Below, piece after piece: positions 34,501 to 42,050 of a stretch of 64,000 bases of DNA. Below the pieces are notes generated by a model. That model was given only the letters and a program-made list of their open reading frames with translations, did no database searches and had not been told where the DNA came from. The position numbers and the translations under genes were made by a program. Position 1 is the first letter of the stretch. Each line of letters opens with the position of its first letter. This DNA is from Leguminivora glycinivorella (lineage: Eukaryota > Arthropoda > Insecta > Lepidoptera > Tortricidae): positions 19,336,846 to 19,400,845 of the forward strand of contig NC_062981.1 of NCBI RefSeq assembly GCF_023078275.1, in the 5' to 3' direction.

Positions 34501-36865
34501 CTCAAGATCACCAAATCCGTGATGGTTAAGTTAGGCTATGGGTAAATAAACAAGAAGTTACCTAATTTTGATAAACTTGAAACATGGCATGTTCCGCGCA
34601 TCACAAAATTACCAAATAAAATAAGTACCTAAGCATATAACTCTTTATTGTATTGTTAAGTAATCGGTTTATGAATCGTCATGCCTCTCATAAAAGATTC
34701 TTATTAACTGTAAACGTCCACAAAGAACCATGATTTCATGAAATCTAGTTTTCCACTCCTCTATTCAACATGTTTACATTTCTAAGATAATTAATCAAAA
34801 CAACCATCGTTTAGTTTACTTCCTAAGTCTTCATTCAAAAGTAACCTCTATATACTACGCAGCCACGGTCTATTGGTAGTAAAATGTAGTATCGATAGTT
34901 AGATATAGAGCTAGATATTATTGGAGTGAGCTACTTTCGTAACATTTCCCAACACCCGACGACAGATATATCGTATTGTAATACAAAAATACGCCGGCAG
35001 TTCAAGGACATTGGGACAACATTGTTCAGAGATGTATTGTGCTCTGATTATTCTCGATGAGTTTTTTGATGCACTTTTGTCTTTAAGGTGGCTACTTGCA
35101 CGTTCCAGGTTTAGCCACCAACCCGGGGTTCAACGCTAATAAAACCAGACCAGCGTTAAGTGTAGTTATAATCCTTGAACGTGCATGCGGCCCTTGTATC
35201 TTTTTTATCTAGAACAGGTGGGGGCAGCTGTGAAGCTATGACCCGTGGGTGCCATGGGATTCTGCTTGCGAAAAGAGTTTAATCATTGCTTAATTTGATA
35301 AAAGACAAAAACACAAGCGTGGTTTAATGGTTAGAAACAAGACAATAAAATTAGTTTTGAATCAATTAACTACTGCATTAAAGAGGTACCTGATCCGGAT
35401 AATAAACAGAATAAGGATGCATGCACGACTTTCGGATTAAACAGTATGGAAGTCCCTGACCTAGTGGGGACCTGACACCTGACCTGAGTGTACACCATCA
35501 ATGTTTTATAAGACGTTGAGTAACGTGGGTATGCTGGACAAGATGGTCAACTCTAGTCATTGCTATGATGCTATATCGCTTATGCTGCACGATTTTATAA
35601 AGAAACTTTTTGACATTTAGACATGCGTAATTGCCTAGGTACTTATTATACGTCTACGTACTCGTATTGATGTGGTAGTCTTTTACAAAGTCTTCAAAGG
35701 TATTCCAAGCCCTTCAGCTACTAGGATTTATGTCAACTATCACATTTCAATTGGCCGCTCCACCAGGGCCACATGATCTGGCAGTAAACGTGTGTAAACA
35801 ATGTACGGAGCCACAACTGCCAATTATTCCCTTAATGGTCCATCTAATTCGATTATCAATCACACGCAATGGCATTTGAGTAGGAATAGTAGTGACAATG
35901 TATTAGAATATTTGGAGTGATGATAGTTGATGGCAGGTATTAGATTTATGTGTGGGATCTAGATCTTGGCTGCGCAGGGATCCGACATTCATCGAGACAA
36001 CATAGGTACATTACAGTGGTGATTACTAGCTTCTATCAAAAGATCCCTCAAAAAACATGTTTACATTTAGAAACAAAGTAGCATTTTTATTGGTATTGAG
36101 ATGCCTGTCAAATAAAGCTCCTTGGCAGTTGGTGAGAAACGACCCATGCATCATGAAAATTACTAGATTTCGACTAGTACCTAAAGCTAATACTTATTGT
36201 AAACGAAGCAGATATACATACTTACCTTACTTACTTACCTATACATACTAATTTTATGTGAGTTGTTCACTTAAGTTGAAAGTGTTGAAACTTTTAAAGT
36301 GTTGAAAGATTTGTACCTTGTACCTAATGATAAAATTCGTAAGGTTCATAAATCTGCTAGAGTTTGAATGTTTTCAAAGTTTATTTATCTTGATAAGTAT
36401 GTAACTATGTTAGCTACTGAGGATATGAACATCATGTCTTTGCATTAAAAAGTTGATATCTGCACCGTTGTTTCAAACTTAACGGCATATGGTTAGTGAG
36501 TATCGGGTTTATCCCGACTAACCTAACTTGAAAAGTTGCAATTATGAAAAATTAAGGTAAGCCATTAAAGCTGTCGGCGGAAAATTAAAAAAAATATAAA
36601 GGTCATAACAATTTTCTACTGACAAACTATGATCATTCTTTAGTTTTTATACTGTCTAATCAGATCCAGTTTATTTTAGTTATATTATAAAAATCCAGCT
36701 AAACATTTAAACAAGTATTAAATAATAAAAACACAAACTAATCCAAACTTTTCATATATCCAAAACTTACCAAGAAAAAAACTGAAATATAACCGAAAAA
36801 AACACCCACTCACCATAAAGAAATCGAACCACAAACGTAACCCTGTTGTCCCACGAGTACGCCAT
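10466..36865 (-). CDS. Scp: Sarcoplasmic calcium-binding protein (four exons)
   Basis: Joined exons 36865-36814, 26998-26832, 16817-16584 and 10588-10466 give an unbroken 191-codon frame. The product starts MAYSWDNRV, as in insect and crustacean SCPs, and ends LFGPLEI, close to the conserved FGPL tail. It is a soluble EF-hand protein that buffers or shuttles calcium in muscle and neurons. EF loop 1 is residues 18-29 (DIDNNGYLDAHD), loop 2 is 70-81 (DFDKDGTISVDE) and loop 3 is 114-125 (DINDDGVMGVEE). All three have acidic residues at coordinating positions and the central Gly. The fourth region (about 150-165) is degenerate. Acceptors are standard AG. The donors of exons 1 and 3 are GTGAGT and GTAAGT, while that of exon 2 is the weak GTTCCT. 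Length matches the family (about 185-195 residues). Introns total about 26 kb and are full of transposons. Confidence 0.93.
12172..12250. repeat. tRNA-like SINE fragment
   Basis: GGTGGAGCTTGAACTCACGGCC is the complement of a degenerate box B (GTGAGTTCAAGCTCC). Beside it TGGCTCAATTGGCGAGA resembles box A, but on the opposite strand. This looks like a rearranged or compound SINE piece, not a tRNA gene. Confidence 0.4.
13340..13965 (+). pseudogene. Non-LTR retrotransposon reverse-transcriptase remnants
   Basis: The frame at 13440-13560 reads IQRVQNACARFCFSVPFRSH, resembling the conserved RVQNxCxRF block near the C-terminus of CR1/Jockey-type reverse transcriptases. Around 13774 a second piece reads KCWNNLPP, like the WNxLP block that follows it in such elements. 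The sequence around ACACAAGTGATCAATCCTGC is present twice (13406 and 13904), so the fragment is duplicated. Stops and frameshifts make it non-functional. Confidence 0.6.
14104..14187 (-). repeat. tRNA-like sequence, probably a SINE head
   Basis: On the minus strand TTGGCTCAGTTGG (box A-like) is followed about 35 bases later by GCAGGTTCGAGTCCTG (box B with a paired T stem). The central stem GCGGC/GTCGC carries an 11-base loop, too large for an anticodon loop, so this is a pseudo-tRNA or SINE rather than a working tRNA gene. Confidence 0.5.
14355..14472. mobile_element. Palindromic MITE, TTGCACCA family, copy 2
   Basis: Inverted relative to the copy at 617-722 and sharing its interior. TTA flanks both ends. 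Confidence 0.8.
15108..15205 (+). repeat. Truncated copy of the 240-bp (TGTA)n retroposon
   Basis: ACTGGCACTGAAACTTAAGC, then TCTGTCTACCTCG and ATACAGGCGTGA, matches the complement of 30148-30388 and ends in a TATG-type tail. It is a diverged, 5'-truncated copy on the plus strand. Confidence 0.6.
16241..16507 (+). mobile_element. tRNA-derived SINE, copy 1 (near full length)
   Basis: Starts GACGACCGGTCTGGCTCAGT with box A (TGGCTCAGTCGG) and box B (GGTTCGAATCC at 16295-16305). The body contains TTGTGTGATGAGCACA and CCTGAGTCATGGATGTTTTC, and the 3' end is a TTTAT-rich tail. Minus-strand copies are at 33581-33714 and 61802-61920. Typical of lepidopteran SINEs (from memory). Confidence 0.85.
16584..16817 (-). 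CDS. Scp: Scp exon 3 (EF-hands 2 and 3)
   Basis: 234 bp, 78 codons, phase 0 at both ends. It begins with the second half of EF loop 2 (DGTISVDE) and contains the whole of loop 3. Donor GTAAGT, acceptor TTTGCAG on the minus strand. Confidence 0.93.
17560..19187. mobile_element. hAT-like DNA transposon, degenerate
   Basis: The ends TAGTGATGTGCC and GGCACATCACTTA are inverted repeats of the TAGNG type seen in hAT elements. The adjacent sequence ATCCATG occurs on both sides (TATCCATG left, TAATCCATG right) and is probably the eroded 8-bp target duplication. Palindromic GGGAATATTCCCGGGAA motifs are repeated near both ends (17570-17665, 18898-18985 and 19095-19180). The interior holds a broken BED-finger protein (17976-18760). 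Confidence 0.7.
17976..18760 (+). pseudogene. BED-type zinc-finger transposase remnant
   Basis: The frame at 17976-18167 has two CxxC-like cysteines (YCCKYC) followed by HLGKC, as in BED fingers of hAT transposases. A stop follows, and the sequence continues in another frame (18148-18348) as a Ser-rich linker, so a small indel has broken it. A GTAAGT donor lies at about 18333. After TTTTTCAG (18653) the frame reads VGIHEAIARAICEHKIMPDP to 18760, which resembles the ARAI...P block of hAT proteins. The catalytic core and dimerisation domain are absent. Confidence 0.5.
19664..19829 (-). repeat. Dispersed repeat copy 3, first half
   Basis: TTTTTTAGGGTTCCGTAGTC through the CCGTCCGT microsatellite to GTGCAAAAATAAA matches the first 170 bp of the complete minus copy at 45914-46472. 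The match breaks exactly here and resumes at 25263. Confidence 0.85.
19826..20594. mobile_element. Foldback element with 185-bp inverted repeats
   Basis: The arm 19826-20012 (AAATTAATAGTTT...CGTGGGGCGCTGG) is matched by an almost perfect inverted arm at 20404-20592. About 390 bp of non-coding DNA separate them. TATAAAACACGCTTTTATA lies near each tip. No TIR class was recognised. Confidence 0.75.
20950..24345 (+). repeat. 102-bp hairpin satellite, about 33 units
   Basis: The unit is about 102 bp. It opens with GGGGGGCTTCGCCCCCC, a near-perfect hairpin, then GAGCCCCCC, TTGCTCTTAAAGGTCACAAG and ACCCAACTTATTTTAAATAC. Units fall into three types: A (TTTGTTTGCTCTTAAAGG, ACGCTAAC), B (TTTTCGTTACTCTTAAGGG, ACCCTAAC) and C (TTTTCTTTACTCTTAAGGA, ACCTTAAC). 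The order A-A-C-A-B recurs as a block of about 510 bp. A unit near 23590 has lost its hairpin and the last ones are degraded. The length, a multiple of three, keeps one forward frame open over several units (34-residue period with LRPPSPPLFALKGHKK). No evidence of translation. Confidence 0.95.
24364..25109 (+). repeat. 120-bp tandem repeat, about 6.2 copies
   Basis: The 120-bp unit contains CATCATCAGACCTTGAAACC and GATACGATGTTCCATCATGT, with few differences between copies. It directly follows the degraded end of the 102-bp array. The frame 24391-25251 stays open throughout (286 codons) with a 40-residue period (MFHHVVPVHIFRLHHQTLKP...). The open frame follows from a stop-free unit whose length divides by three. 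No start context, splice signal or known domain supports a gene. Confidence 0.95.
25263..25649 (-). repeat. Dispersed repeat copy 3, second half
   Basis: From AAAAATGGGAAAAAATGTTT to CACGCTCTTGGCCGG this continues the repeat interrupted at 19829. It matches the rest of the complete copy at 45914-46472 at most positions. Confidence 0.85.
25722..25980. mobile_element. Palindromic MITE, GGGACCATCCCCACT family
   Basis: GGGACCATCCCCACTC and GAGTGGGGATGGTCCC are the tips of long imperfect inverted arms, which also contain ACGGACGTCAGCGCCACGCC. TAA flanks both ends as a 3-bp duplication. The centre holds a tandem CGTCCCTTGCG. Confidence 0.8.
26832..26998 (-). CDS. Scp: Scp exon 2 (EF-hand 1)
   Basis: 167 bp. 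It encodes residues 18-73, starting DIDNNGYLDAHDFQCLALRS and ending LADFDK, the first four residues of EF loop 2. The acceptor is TTTTTCCAG on the minus strand and the donor is AAG|GTTCCT, a poor consensus. If not spliced, the frame continues for 20 codons to a TAG at 26771-26769. Confidence 0.92.
27098..27233. repeat. Foldback sequence next to Scp exon 2
   Basis: GTGATTACCTTTTTGATTTT and GAGCTCCCGATATTT, at 27110-27151, are repeated in inverted order at 27179-27220 with a loop of about 28 bases. It lies about 100 bp upstream of the exon 2 acceptor in the transcript. Confidence 0.8.
27440..27563. mobile_element. Single arm of the GGCACTGGTCCCACC MITE
   Basis: Matches only the right half of the elements at 2217-2447 and 3220-3449, from CACCGCTGGGCGAGTAGCTA to GGTGGGACCAGTGCC. 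Confidence 0.8.
28665..28760 (-). pseudogene. LINE reverse-transcriptase tail fragment
   Basis: The minus strand reads KNRAKWKRLSQETGPWR and then a stop. This resembles the RxxWxxL segment that ends many non-LTR retrotransposon proteins. Only about 20 codons remain. Confidence 0.4.
28777..28956 (+). mobile_element. Lep1-type mini-Helitron, copy 1
   Basis: Starts TCCATACTAATATTATAAAT and ends GAAGCCGCGGGC...GCTAGT, a GC-rich hairpin followed by CTAGT as in Helitron 3' ends. No coding capacity. Two further copies lie head to tail at 29459-29756. Confidence 0.75.
29459..29756 (+). mobile_element. Two tandem Lep1-type mini-Helitrons
   Basis: The first copy (29459-29596) lacks part of its 5' region and ends AAAAGCTAGT. 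The second starts at once with ATATTATAAATGGGAAAG and ends AAAACTAGT at about 29756. Both carry GGCAAAACGGA and GACGTGATTTTTTAAGTG like the copy at 28777-28956. Confidence 0.75.
30148..30388 (-). mobile_element. 240-bp retroposon with (TGTA)n tail, copy 1
   Basis: Read on the minus strand it starts CCGTGTGGTGACGGGTTAAG and ends in GTGATTGTATGTATG. AAAGGAAT lies on both sides as an 8-bp duplication. A closely similar copy is at 40152-40390 and a truncated one at 15108-15205. Confidence 0.75.
31236..31666. repeat. 430-bp dispersed repeat, CCCCTCACTAGCTCGG family, copy 1
   Basis: From TTTTCCCCTCACTAGCTCGG to CCCCTTGTATAACAAATAAC this matches 49542-49970 in the same orientation with only scattered differences. 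The interior contains CCACTCGCTTC..CTCGTGGTT inverted pairs. Not coding. Confidence 0.85.
31667..32194. other. Intron sequence, nothing recognised
   Basis: AT-rich, with a patch of ATTATTTGATAATTATTC-like short repeats near 32010-32060. No gene seen. Confidence 0.4.
32195..32324. mobile_element. MITE, ATATCGGATGTCGGA family, copy 1
   Basis: GTGTGTTTTCATATTATCTG and the inverted GGATGAGAAAACGCAC are its ends, with TTA on both sides. A better-preserved copy is at 50606-50737. Confidence 0.75.
32430..32585. repeat. GC-rich repeat fragment
   Basis: GGGGCGGCTCACTCCGCGAT followed by GCCGCGAGTTCGCGGCC (a hairpin) stands out from the AT-rich surroundings. It is a probable transposon or retroposon fragment of unknown family. 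Confidence 0.35.
33581..33714 (-). mobile_element. tRNA-derived SINE, copy 2 (5' part)
   Basis: On the minus strand it begins GACGACCGGTCTGGCGCAGT with box B GGTTCGAATCC, then CATTTATTAGTGTGATGAGC and the CATGGATGTTTTC block. It lacks the 3' tail of the copy at 16241-16507. Confidence 0.8.
35092..35195. mobile_element. Diverged MITE related to the TTGCACCA family
   Basis: GGTGGCTACTTGCACGTTCC and the inverted GGAACGTGCA-like right end enclose an ACCCGGGGTT core similar to that of the MITE at 14355-14472. TAA precedes the left end. Confidence 0.5.
36814..36865 (-). CDS. Scp: Scp exon 1 (start)
   Basis: Encodes MAYSWDNRVTFVVRFLY and the first base of Asp18, then GTGAGT. The ATG is in a CACAATGG context. 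The start is chosen because MAYSWDNRV is the conserved N-terminus of arthropod SCPs. Confidence 0.93.
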
Positions 36866-36930
36866 TGTGGCAACACAGACAGGCGGGCGCGGCGGTCGCG
36901 AGGCAACTGGCCGCGCCGCGGCACTGCGCG

Positions 36931-37740
36931 TTTACCAACCGACTACCAATGCTGGCTGCTTGTTCCCATCGCTTTATAACGTGCGCGTTGCCTGTGATCG
37001 CCCAGTATAATGTGTGAGCTCTCGAAAATGCTTTCGTCTGTCTGTCTGACTCTTCTCTTTAAGTGATGCTCCTCTTCTCAACAGATTCTCGTAGAATTTA
37101 GTGAGTCAGTTCGATTGGTAAGTACTTGGTTAAATACTTACCAAAGCTTTTTGACGTAGGTAAGTATGTTTTTTTAGAAAATTTTCCAATTAGTGGGGAT
37201 ATGGAGATCCCAGGCATGTCGCGTTTACTAACCGACTAGACTACCAATGCTGGCTGGCTGTTCCCATCGCTTTATAACGTGCGCGTTGTCGCTCACCTGC
37301 CAGTATAAAGTGTGAGCTTTTGAAAATGCTTTCGTAATTATGTCCGTCTGACTGTTTTCTTCTACAGGTAAGTAACGTTCTCTTCTCAACCTATTCTCGC
37401 ACGATTTAGTGAGTCATATCAATAGCTAGTTTTTACGGAATCTTTTTTGGAAAATTTCAAATCGGTGTGGATAATGGTGACCCAGACATGTAGCGTTTAC
37501 TAACCGACTACCAATGCTGGCTGGTTGTTTCCATCGCTTTATAACGCGCCTCTCTCCTCTGATCGGCCAGTATAAAGTGTGATCCCTCAAAAATGTCTTA
37601 TGTCTGTACAGTCAGGAGAAAAGAAGTCTCCTCTACAAGTCACACTTCTCTTCTCAACCGTTCTCAATTACCGCACGATTTAGCGAGTTTGGTAGCTCTT
37701 TTTGTCATAAATATGTATTTTGATTTCTTATTTCTTATTA
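36931..37740 (-). repeat. Triplicated Scp promoter unit (270-290 bp period)
   Basis: Three units beginning near 36931, 37222 and 37493 share GCGTTTACYAACCGACTA, CCAATGCTGGCTG, CATCGCTTTATAACG, GCCAGTATAA(A)GTGTGA and ATTTAG(T/C)GAGT in the same order. They differ by many substitutions and small indels, so the duplication is old. Weaker traces (TTTACCGATGTACCCATGCT near 37796) hint at a fourth unit. Confidence 0.8.
36940..36980 (-). promoter_or_regulatory. Proximal Scp core promoter (TATA plus initiator)
   Basis: On the minus strand TATAAAG (36978-36972) is followed 28 bases later by GCATTGG, whose A at 36950 is the likely start site. This gives an 85-base 5' UTR before the ATG at 36865. The same pair recurs upstream at 37276/37248 and 37543/37515. 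Confidence 0.6.
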
Positions 37741-38584
37741 GTGGGGATACTAGGTAGCTCATAAAAAGCAGTTGCCTTTGAAAAATCTCGCGGTCCACAC
37801 TGTTTACCGATGTACCCATGCTCGTCGGAAATGCTCACAGGAACAGGCCAAGGCAAGACCTGTGGAGTCCTTAATGGATCTCAGATTCACTGATTGCCGG
37901 TTCATTTAAAATTAGTGGCGATGCGAATATCAAGACAGCGTCACGCATTTCAAAATATATCCACGTATCGATGGGCTAAAGCTTTCGTTTGGCAGTGCGC
38001 TTGACCTGGGGAGGTATTCTGATGCAGTTTAACTTCCCGAAGACTGGCGTAGGGACCTAAAGCCTGCTTTTATATCCAAAATATTAAACTTATAGATTAA
38101 TACAGTTACAGTTTTGACCTGGTGCCGTAGCCGAATGGCATTTCTGAATTTTCTGACGCGAAACGAAAACGAAATGCCGCGAAAGGCGTCGCCGCGTAGG
38201 TAGAGATCTACGAGCGTTTCGTTTCGTGAGTGTTTGTGCCATTCGGATATCTATAGATTAATTGTATTAGTGTTTGTGCAGTAATAAAACTTGTATACGG
38301 ATTTAATTACGGATTATGAATTTAAGACTGGCTGTTTAGTATGTAATTACATGATACTAGTTGTTATCATTTAATTAGTTAATACCTACAGTACCTTCTC
38401 GAAGTAGGTACCTACTTTTTTCAGTCACCAGTCAAGAGATAAACTGTGATGTTACGGTAGACAGTTTGGACTGCCACGACGACTTCTTACTGTCGTAGTA
38501 GGGAAGATACACGCCAGTATCAACGACGCCATTCGAAAGATAGGCCTCTGTCAGTATCAAGCTGCAAGTGGTCCTCAAGTTAAA
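37741..38584. other. Upstream flank of Scp
   Basis: Apart from the degraded promoter-unit trace and the MITE at 38118-38250, nothing is recognised. Confidence 0.4.
38118..38250. mobile_element. MITE, GTAGCCGAATGGC family, diverged copy
   Basis: The ends CCTGGTGCCGTAGCCGAATG and GTGCCATTCGG match the family. The interior is shorter and diverged from the copies at 9979-10140 and 60398-60557. Confidence 0.7.
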
Positions 38585-38983
38585 GGGCCTGGCCAGCAGC
38601 GCCGGCCCGTGCACTCGATCAGGGTAGAGCGAGTTTGAGTTTCGGCGCCCTTGGAAAGAAGTTTCACTACGCAGGAAAATAAATCGCGAGCGCAGCGAGC
38701 GCGAAAATTTTTTCATAGTAATGCCGTAATTTGAAGATTAACGCAATACAGGATTTATGGATTTCATCATACAGAGTGCGAAAGGGACAAATGGTTGAAC
38801 TTTCGTAGTCGCACCCTAGTATAGTTACGTGTGAAATAACAAGCAAAATGGTGCACTATAGTGGCCAAGTCAGGAAAGCAGATTCGGAATTTGTTTTAAG
38901 TAAAAGAGAACATAATTATAAATAGTAAGCGCGAGCGAAGCGAGCGCGATTTTTTTTCCTATTGACTCAATTAATTATCAAAC

Positions 38984-39666
38984 ACCGGTTTCGCGGGGGC
39001 AAAAATGTACCAGTGCTAGTGATTCATTAAATATCGACTTAGTTTATCGACATCCATAAAAATACATTTTTAACCATCATTATCATAACTAAACTAATGG
39101 CTAAGTTTGAATACGTTTAACTATGTGCAAACCTATTTCATTTATACTTATCGCAACTATTATAAACAACCGATATCTGACATTGACTGTGTCGAGTCAC
39201 TTTTGACAACCATTGAATCGTTGAATAATTCATCTAGTACCTACAACAATATTATTTTGCATTCCGATCAATTAAATCTACCTTTTTGTTTCTTAAGGCG
39301 GCTAAAAATGCCACGCAAGAAAAAAGATCATTCATCTTCCTGGAAACCTGACCATTCAGATATAGATGATAAAGGTACGACTTACTTTTGTAAGAAATGT
39401 AAAATTCATATGTCACGAAAATGTAGAAAATGTGGAAACAATTTTGATTGTATATTATGAAAATTATATTAAATATTAAAGAAAGTTAATTCCTCAAAAA
39501 CTTTATTTTTGTGTATGTAGTTTTCTTCTTCATTCAAATTCTTGAAATTACACAACGGTTGTACGACATTTTTATCGATATCAAATAATAAAATTAGTTT
39601 AATGTGTCCTCGCACTATTAAACGTCAGTACAGATTTGCCCCCGCGAAACCGGTGTATGTTAATTA
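38984..39666 (+). mobile_element. piggyBac-like remnant (nested)
   Basis: ACACCGGTTTCGCGGGGGCA at 38991-39010 and its exact complement at 39637-39656 form the inner terminal repeats, with TTAATTA outside each end. piggyBac elements insert at TTAA. The interior encodes a cysteine-rich tail resembling the piggyBac C-terminus (39300-39460). Confidence 0.6.
39300..39460 (+). pseudogene. piggyBac-like transposase C-terminal fragment
   Basis: The frame ends with YFCKKCKIHMSRKCRKCGNN and FDCIL before a stop. The CxxC...CxxC...C pattern and the preceding basic linker RKKKDHSSSW resemble the cysteine-rich domain at the end of piggyBac-family transposases. The catalytic DDD core is absent, so this is a relic of an internally deleted element. 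Confidence 0.5.
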
Positions 39667-40151
39667 TTCCCCGCCAGCGGGGAATCCGCGAACTTTCAAG
39701 CTTTTATCGTGTGCAGAGCTGCGGTCCTTGACATATTTTGGGGTACAACTAGGGAACAAATCAAATTATTTTATTGAATATTTTTGATTTGTTCTTTTTT
39801 CAAGCAGTCACACTACTATATACAAATTATAAATTGAAATGTGGTGCAACTTTTCACTTAATCTGATTACAAATCTACATTTTCAATAGGTGGATTCATT
39901 TCCGACTCCTCTCGCCATTTTGTGATATGTGCGCGCCCACGCAACGTATAATTTTTTGTATGGATTTTTCCAGTCTCGATTTTGGCGCCCCCTTACCATT
40001 TGGCGCCTAGAGCGGCTGCTCCACTCGCTCTACCCTTAATCCGGCCCTGCTGGCCAGGGTCGATGGCAAAAAGGCGTAATGGAATCATGATGGTGTCTAG
40101 AGTATATATGTTGACTAGTCTGGGGTGCTTATCTTGTGTAGTCACCATGGT

Positions 40152-40390
40152 ACATACATACAATCACGCCTGTGTCCCATGAAGGGGTAGGCAGAGCACA
40201 TGAAACTACTCAGGTTTCAGTGCCATTCTTGGCAAATAAGGGGTTGAAAGAAAACGAAACTGTGACATTGCAGTGACAGGTTGCCAGCCTCTCGCCTACG
40301 CCACAATTTAACCCATATCCCACAGTCGCCTTCTACGACACCCACGGGAAGAAAGGGGGTGGTGAAATTCTTAACCCGTCACCACACGGG
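40152..40390 (-). mobile_element. 240-bp retroposon with (TGTA)n tail, copy 2
   Basis: Closely similar to 30148-30388. It is flanked by CACCATGGT at 40143-40151 and 40391-40399, a perfect 9-bp target duplication. Confidence 0.8.
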
Positions 40391-40399
40391 CACCATGGT

Positions 40400-42050
40400 G
40401 CCATCCTATATTGAAAGCACCATAGTTTTTGTTTCTGCTACTGAATCCTTGGTCGAAAAGACGAAAAATACATCTCAACAGCAATGTAATAAATAATAAA
40501 CCTTCGGTAACAAAGTTGCTGCTTGTGTTTGAAACTGTGGGTTCGGGACCTTACCGGGACCACAGGGGTAAAAAATAAAAATAACACAAAGTGAGGGATA
40601 TTGCAGAACAATCAGTTTTCAACGTCCATACAGAATAAGACTGCTGGCGTGATCGCTTCGCTTGTCGCGAGGCCGTAATGCATTTGCTAATACAAAGCTC
40701 CGATTGCGTCGTCATATCTTACAAATAACACTGATTCACTCGCATGGTAGATTAACTGAAACAAATGAGTCAAATAACTCGAATCTCAATTGCAAAATGT
40801 CAATAGTACAAAATACGTAACTGATACTTACTGTTTGAAAGTTTAGGTATTCGCGCGTTTTTTTTTTGAGAGCTTTTTATTAATTTATTTGGAATAGCAT
40901 TATAATAAAGTTATAATCGTAAATACTTTGAACTATTTTTATTTGAAGATGTAAAATGTTTCTTTACTTCCTCTATCTCCGTACACTAACGCCAATACCA
41001 ACTAGAGGTCGATGGGGGTCGTACATCTTAAGGCGAGATGATCTGTCAAACTAACCAATCCAAGGGGGTGAGGTGCGCGGCGTCCGGGTAGCCCCGCCCG
41101 CGCGGCGATGTTCGCTTGTCGCACACGGGGACTCAAATTCGCGCGGTAGCATGACACAGACGGATCGCAGTCATAATGATCGCCGTATTTTAACTGGGCT
41201 TTCTTAGTTTTTTCATGAAATAGGAGGCAAATGAACAGCTCATCGCCTGATGGTAAACGATCACCGCCTTTATTTTTTTTATTAGGTTTCATCATCTGTG
41301 TAAGTAATACTAATGATTTATAGTTACAGTGTGTTTGGTCAGCGTTGTCGGAGCTTTTAAGGACGTACCTAAAGGACAATCAATTTTATCGAACTTCTTA
41401 GTAATCGCACTTATCTACAGATCGACAGGGTGAAATAAAAAGGACCATTCAAACTTTGCATAGTGACTTTTGAGGTCATTATGAACAACTTTTATTATAT
41501 CCAATGCTGAAACATATACGAAAAAAAATTGGATGTTCCATAGAAATGAGCTGTATCATTATGACAGTCGAAATGTATAAAAAAATAGATAATCAGCATT
41601 AGTCCCATAGTTGTTCCCATATTGTTAAAAGAGGAGGTAACTTTGGGGTCATTTTCTATCGAGCGAAATTGTAACATTCATGTTGTTCAACTCCATAACA
41701 TACTCACCAGATCCTGAAATTTAACATATATCGTTTTCAGATTTTTCCATTGCGTTTTCCTATGTTTTTAACGGCTTCAAAAAACGAGTGCGCGCAGCGT
41801 CTACGGAAATATATCGCCTTAATCGTAACCCATCAGGGTTGCACAGGATTCTCCTGGATACGAGTAACTGTGGTTTCAAAATGAGTTTAAATCGAATGGA
41901 TTTAACTTTTAAGTAACTAAAAATGTTTAAGTTTTCGGATGTGTTGGTTTTAAGGTTGATCCAAATATTTCAACTGAAGGATTTTGAGATCCAATCCAAA
42001 AGTGGGGTAAAAAAGTTTAGTTATTGCATTATTTTGTACCAATAGTACAT
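40400..42050. other. Intergenic DNA with a LINE-tail fragment
   Basis: A minus-strand piece near 41218-41275 (ATAGGAGGCAAATGAACAGC, CATCGCCTGATGGTAAACGA) is the complement of the retroposon tail at 51740-51897. Otherwise nothing is recognised. Confidence 0.45.

Larger units (their letters stand above)
26999..36813 (-). other. Scp intron 1 (about 9.8 kb)
   Basis: Starts GTGAGT and ends TTTTTCCAG on the minus strand. It holds a foldback element, a MITE arm, LINE tail, Helitrons, SINE and retroposon copies listed separately. The stretches 27570-28660, 29760-30140, 30390-31235, 33720-35090 and 35200-36720 show nothing else recognisable. Confidence 0.85.
38585..40055. mobile_element. Inverted-repeat transposon hosting a nested element
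   Basis: GGCCAGCAGCGCCGG...AGGGTAGAGCGAG on the left is matched by inverted CTCGCTCTACCCTTAATCCG then GCCCTGCTGGCC on the right, and GGCGCC motifs lie just inside both ends. The palindromic GCGAGCGCAGCGAGCGCGA occurs near 38686 and, in variant form, near 38930. No transposase of its own is seen. Confidence 0.55.

Noticed and set aside
36718..36924. 68-codon minus-strand frame starting MPRRGQLPRD
   Set aside because: It overlaps Scp exon 1 in another frame and runs into intron 1. The MAYSWDNRV frame with its GTGAGT donor explains the exon.
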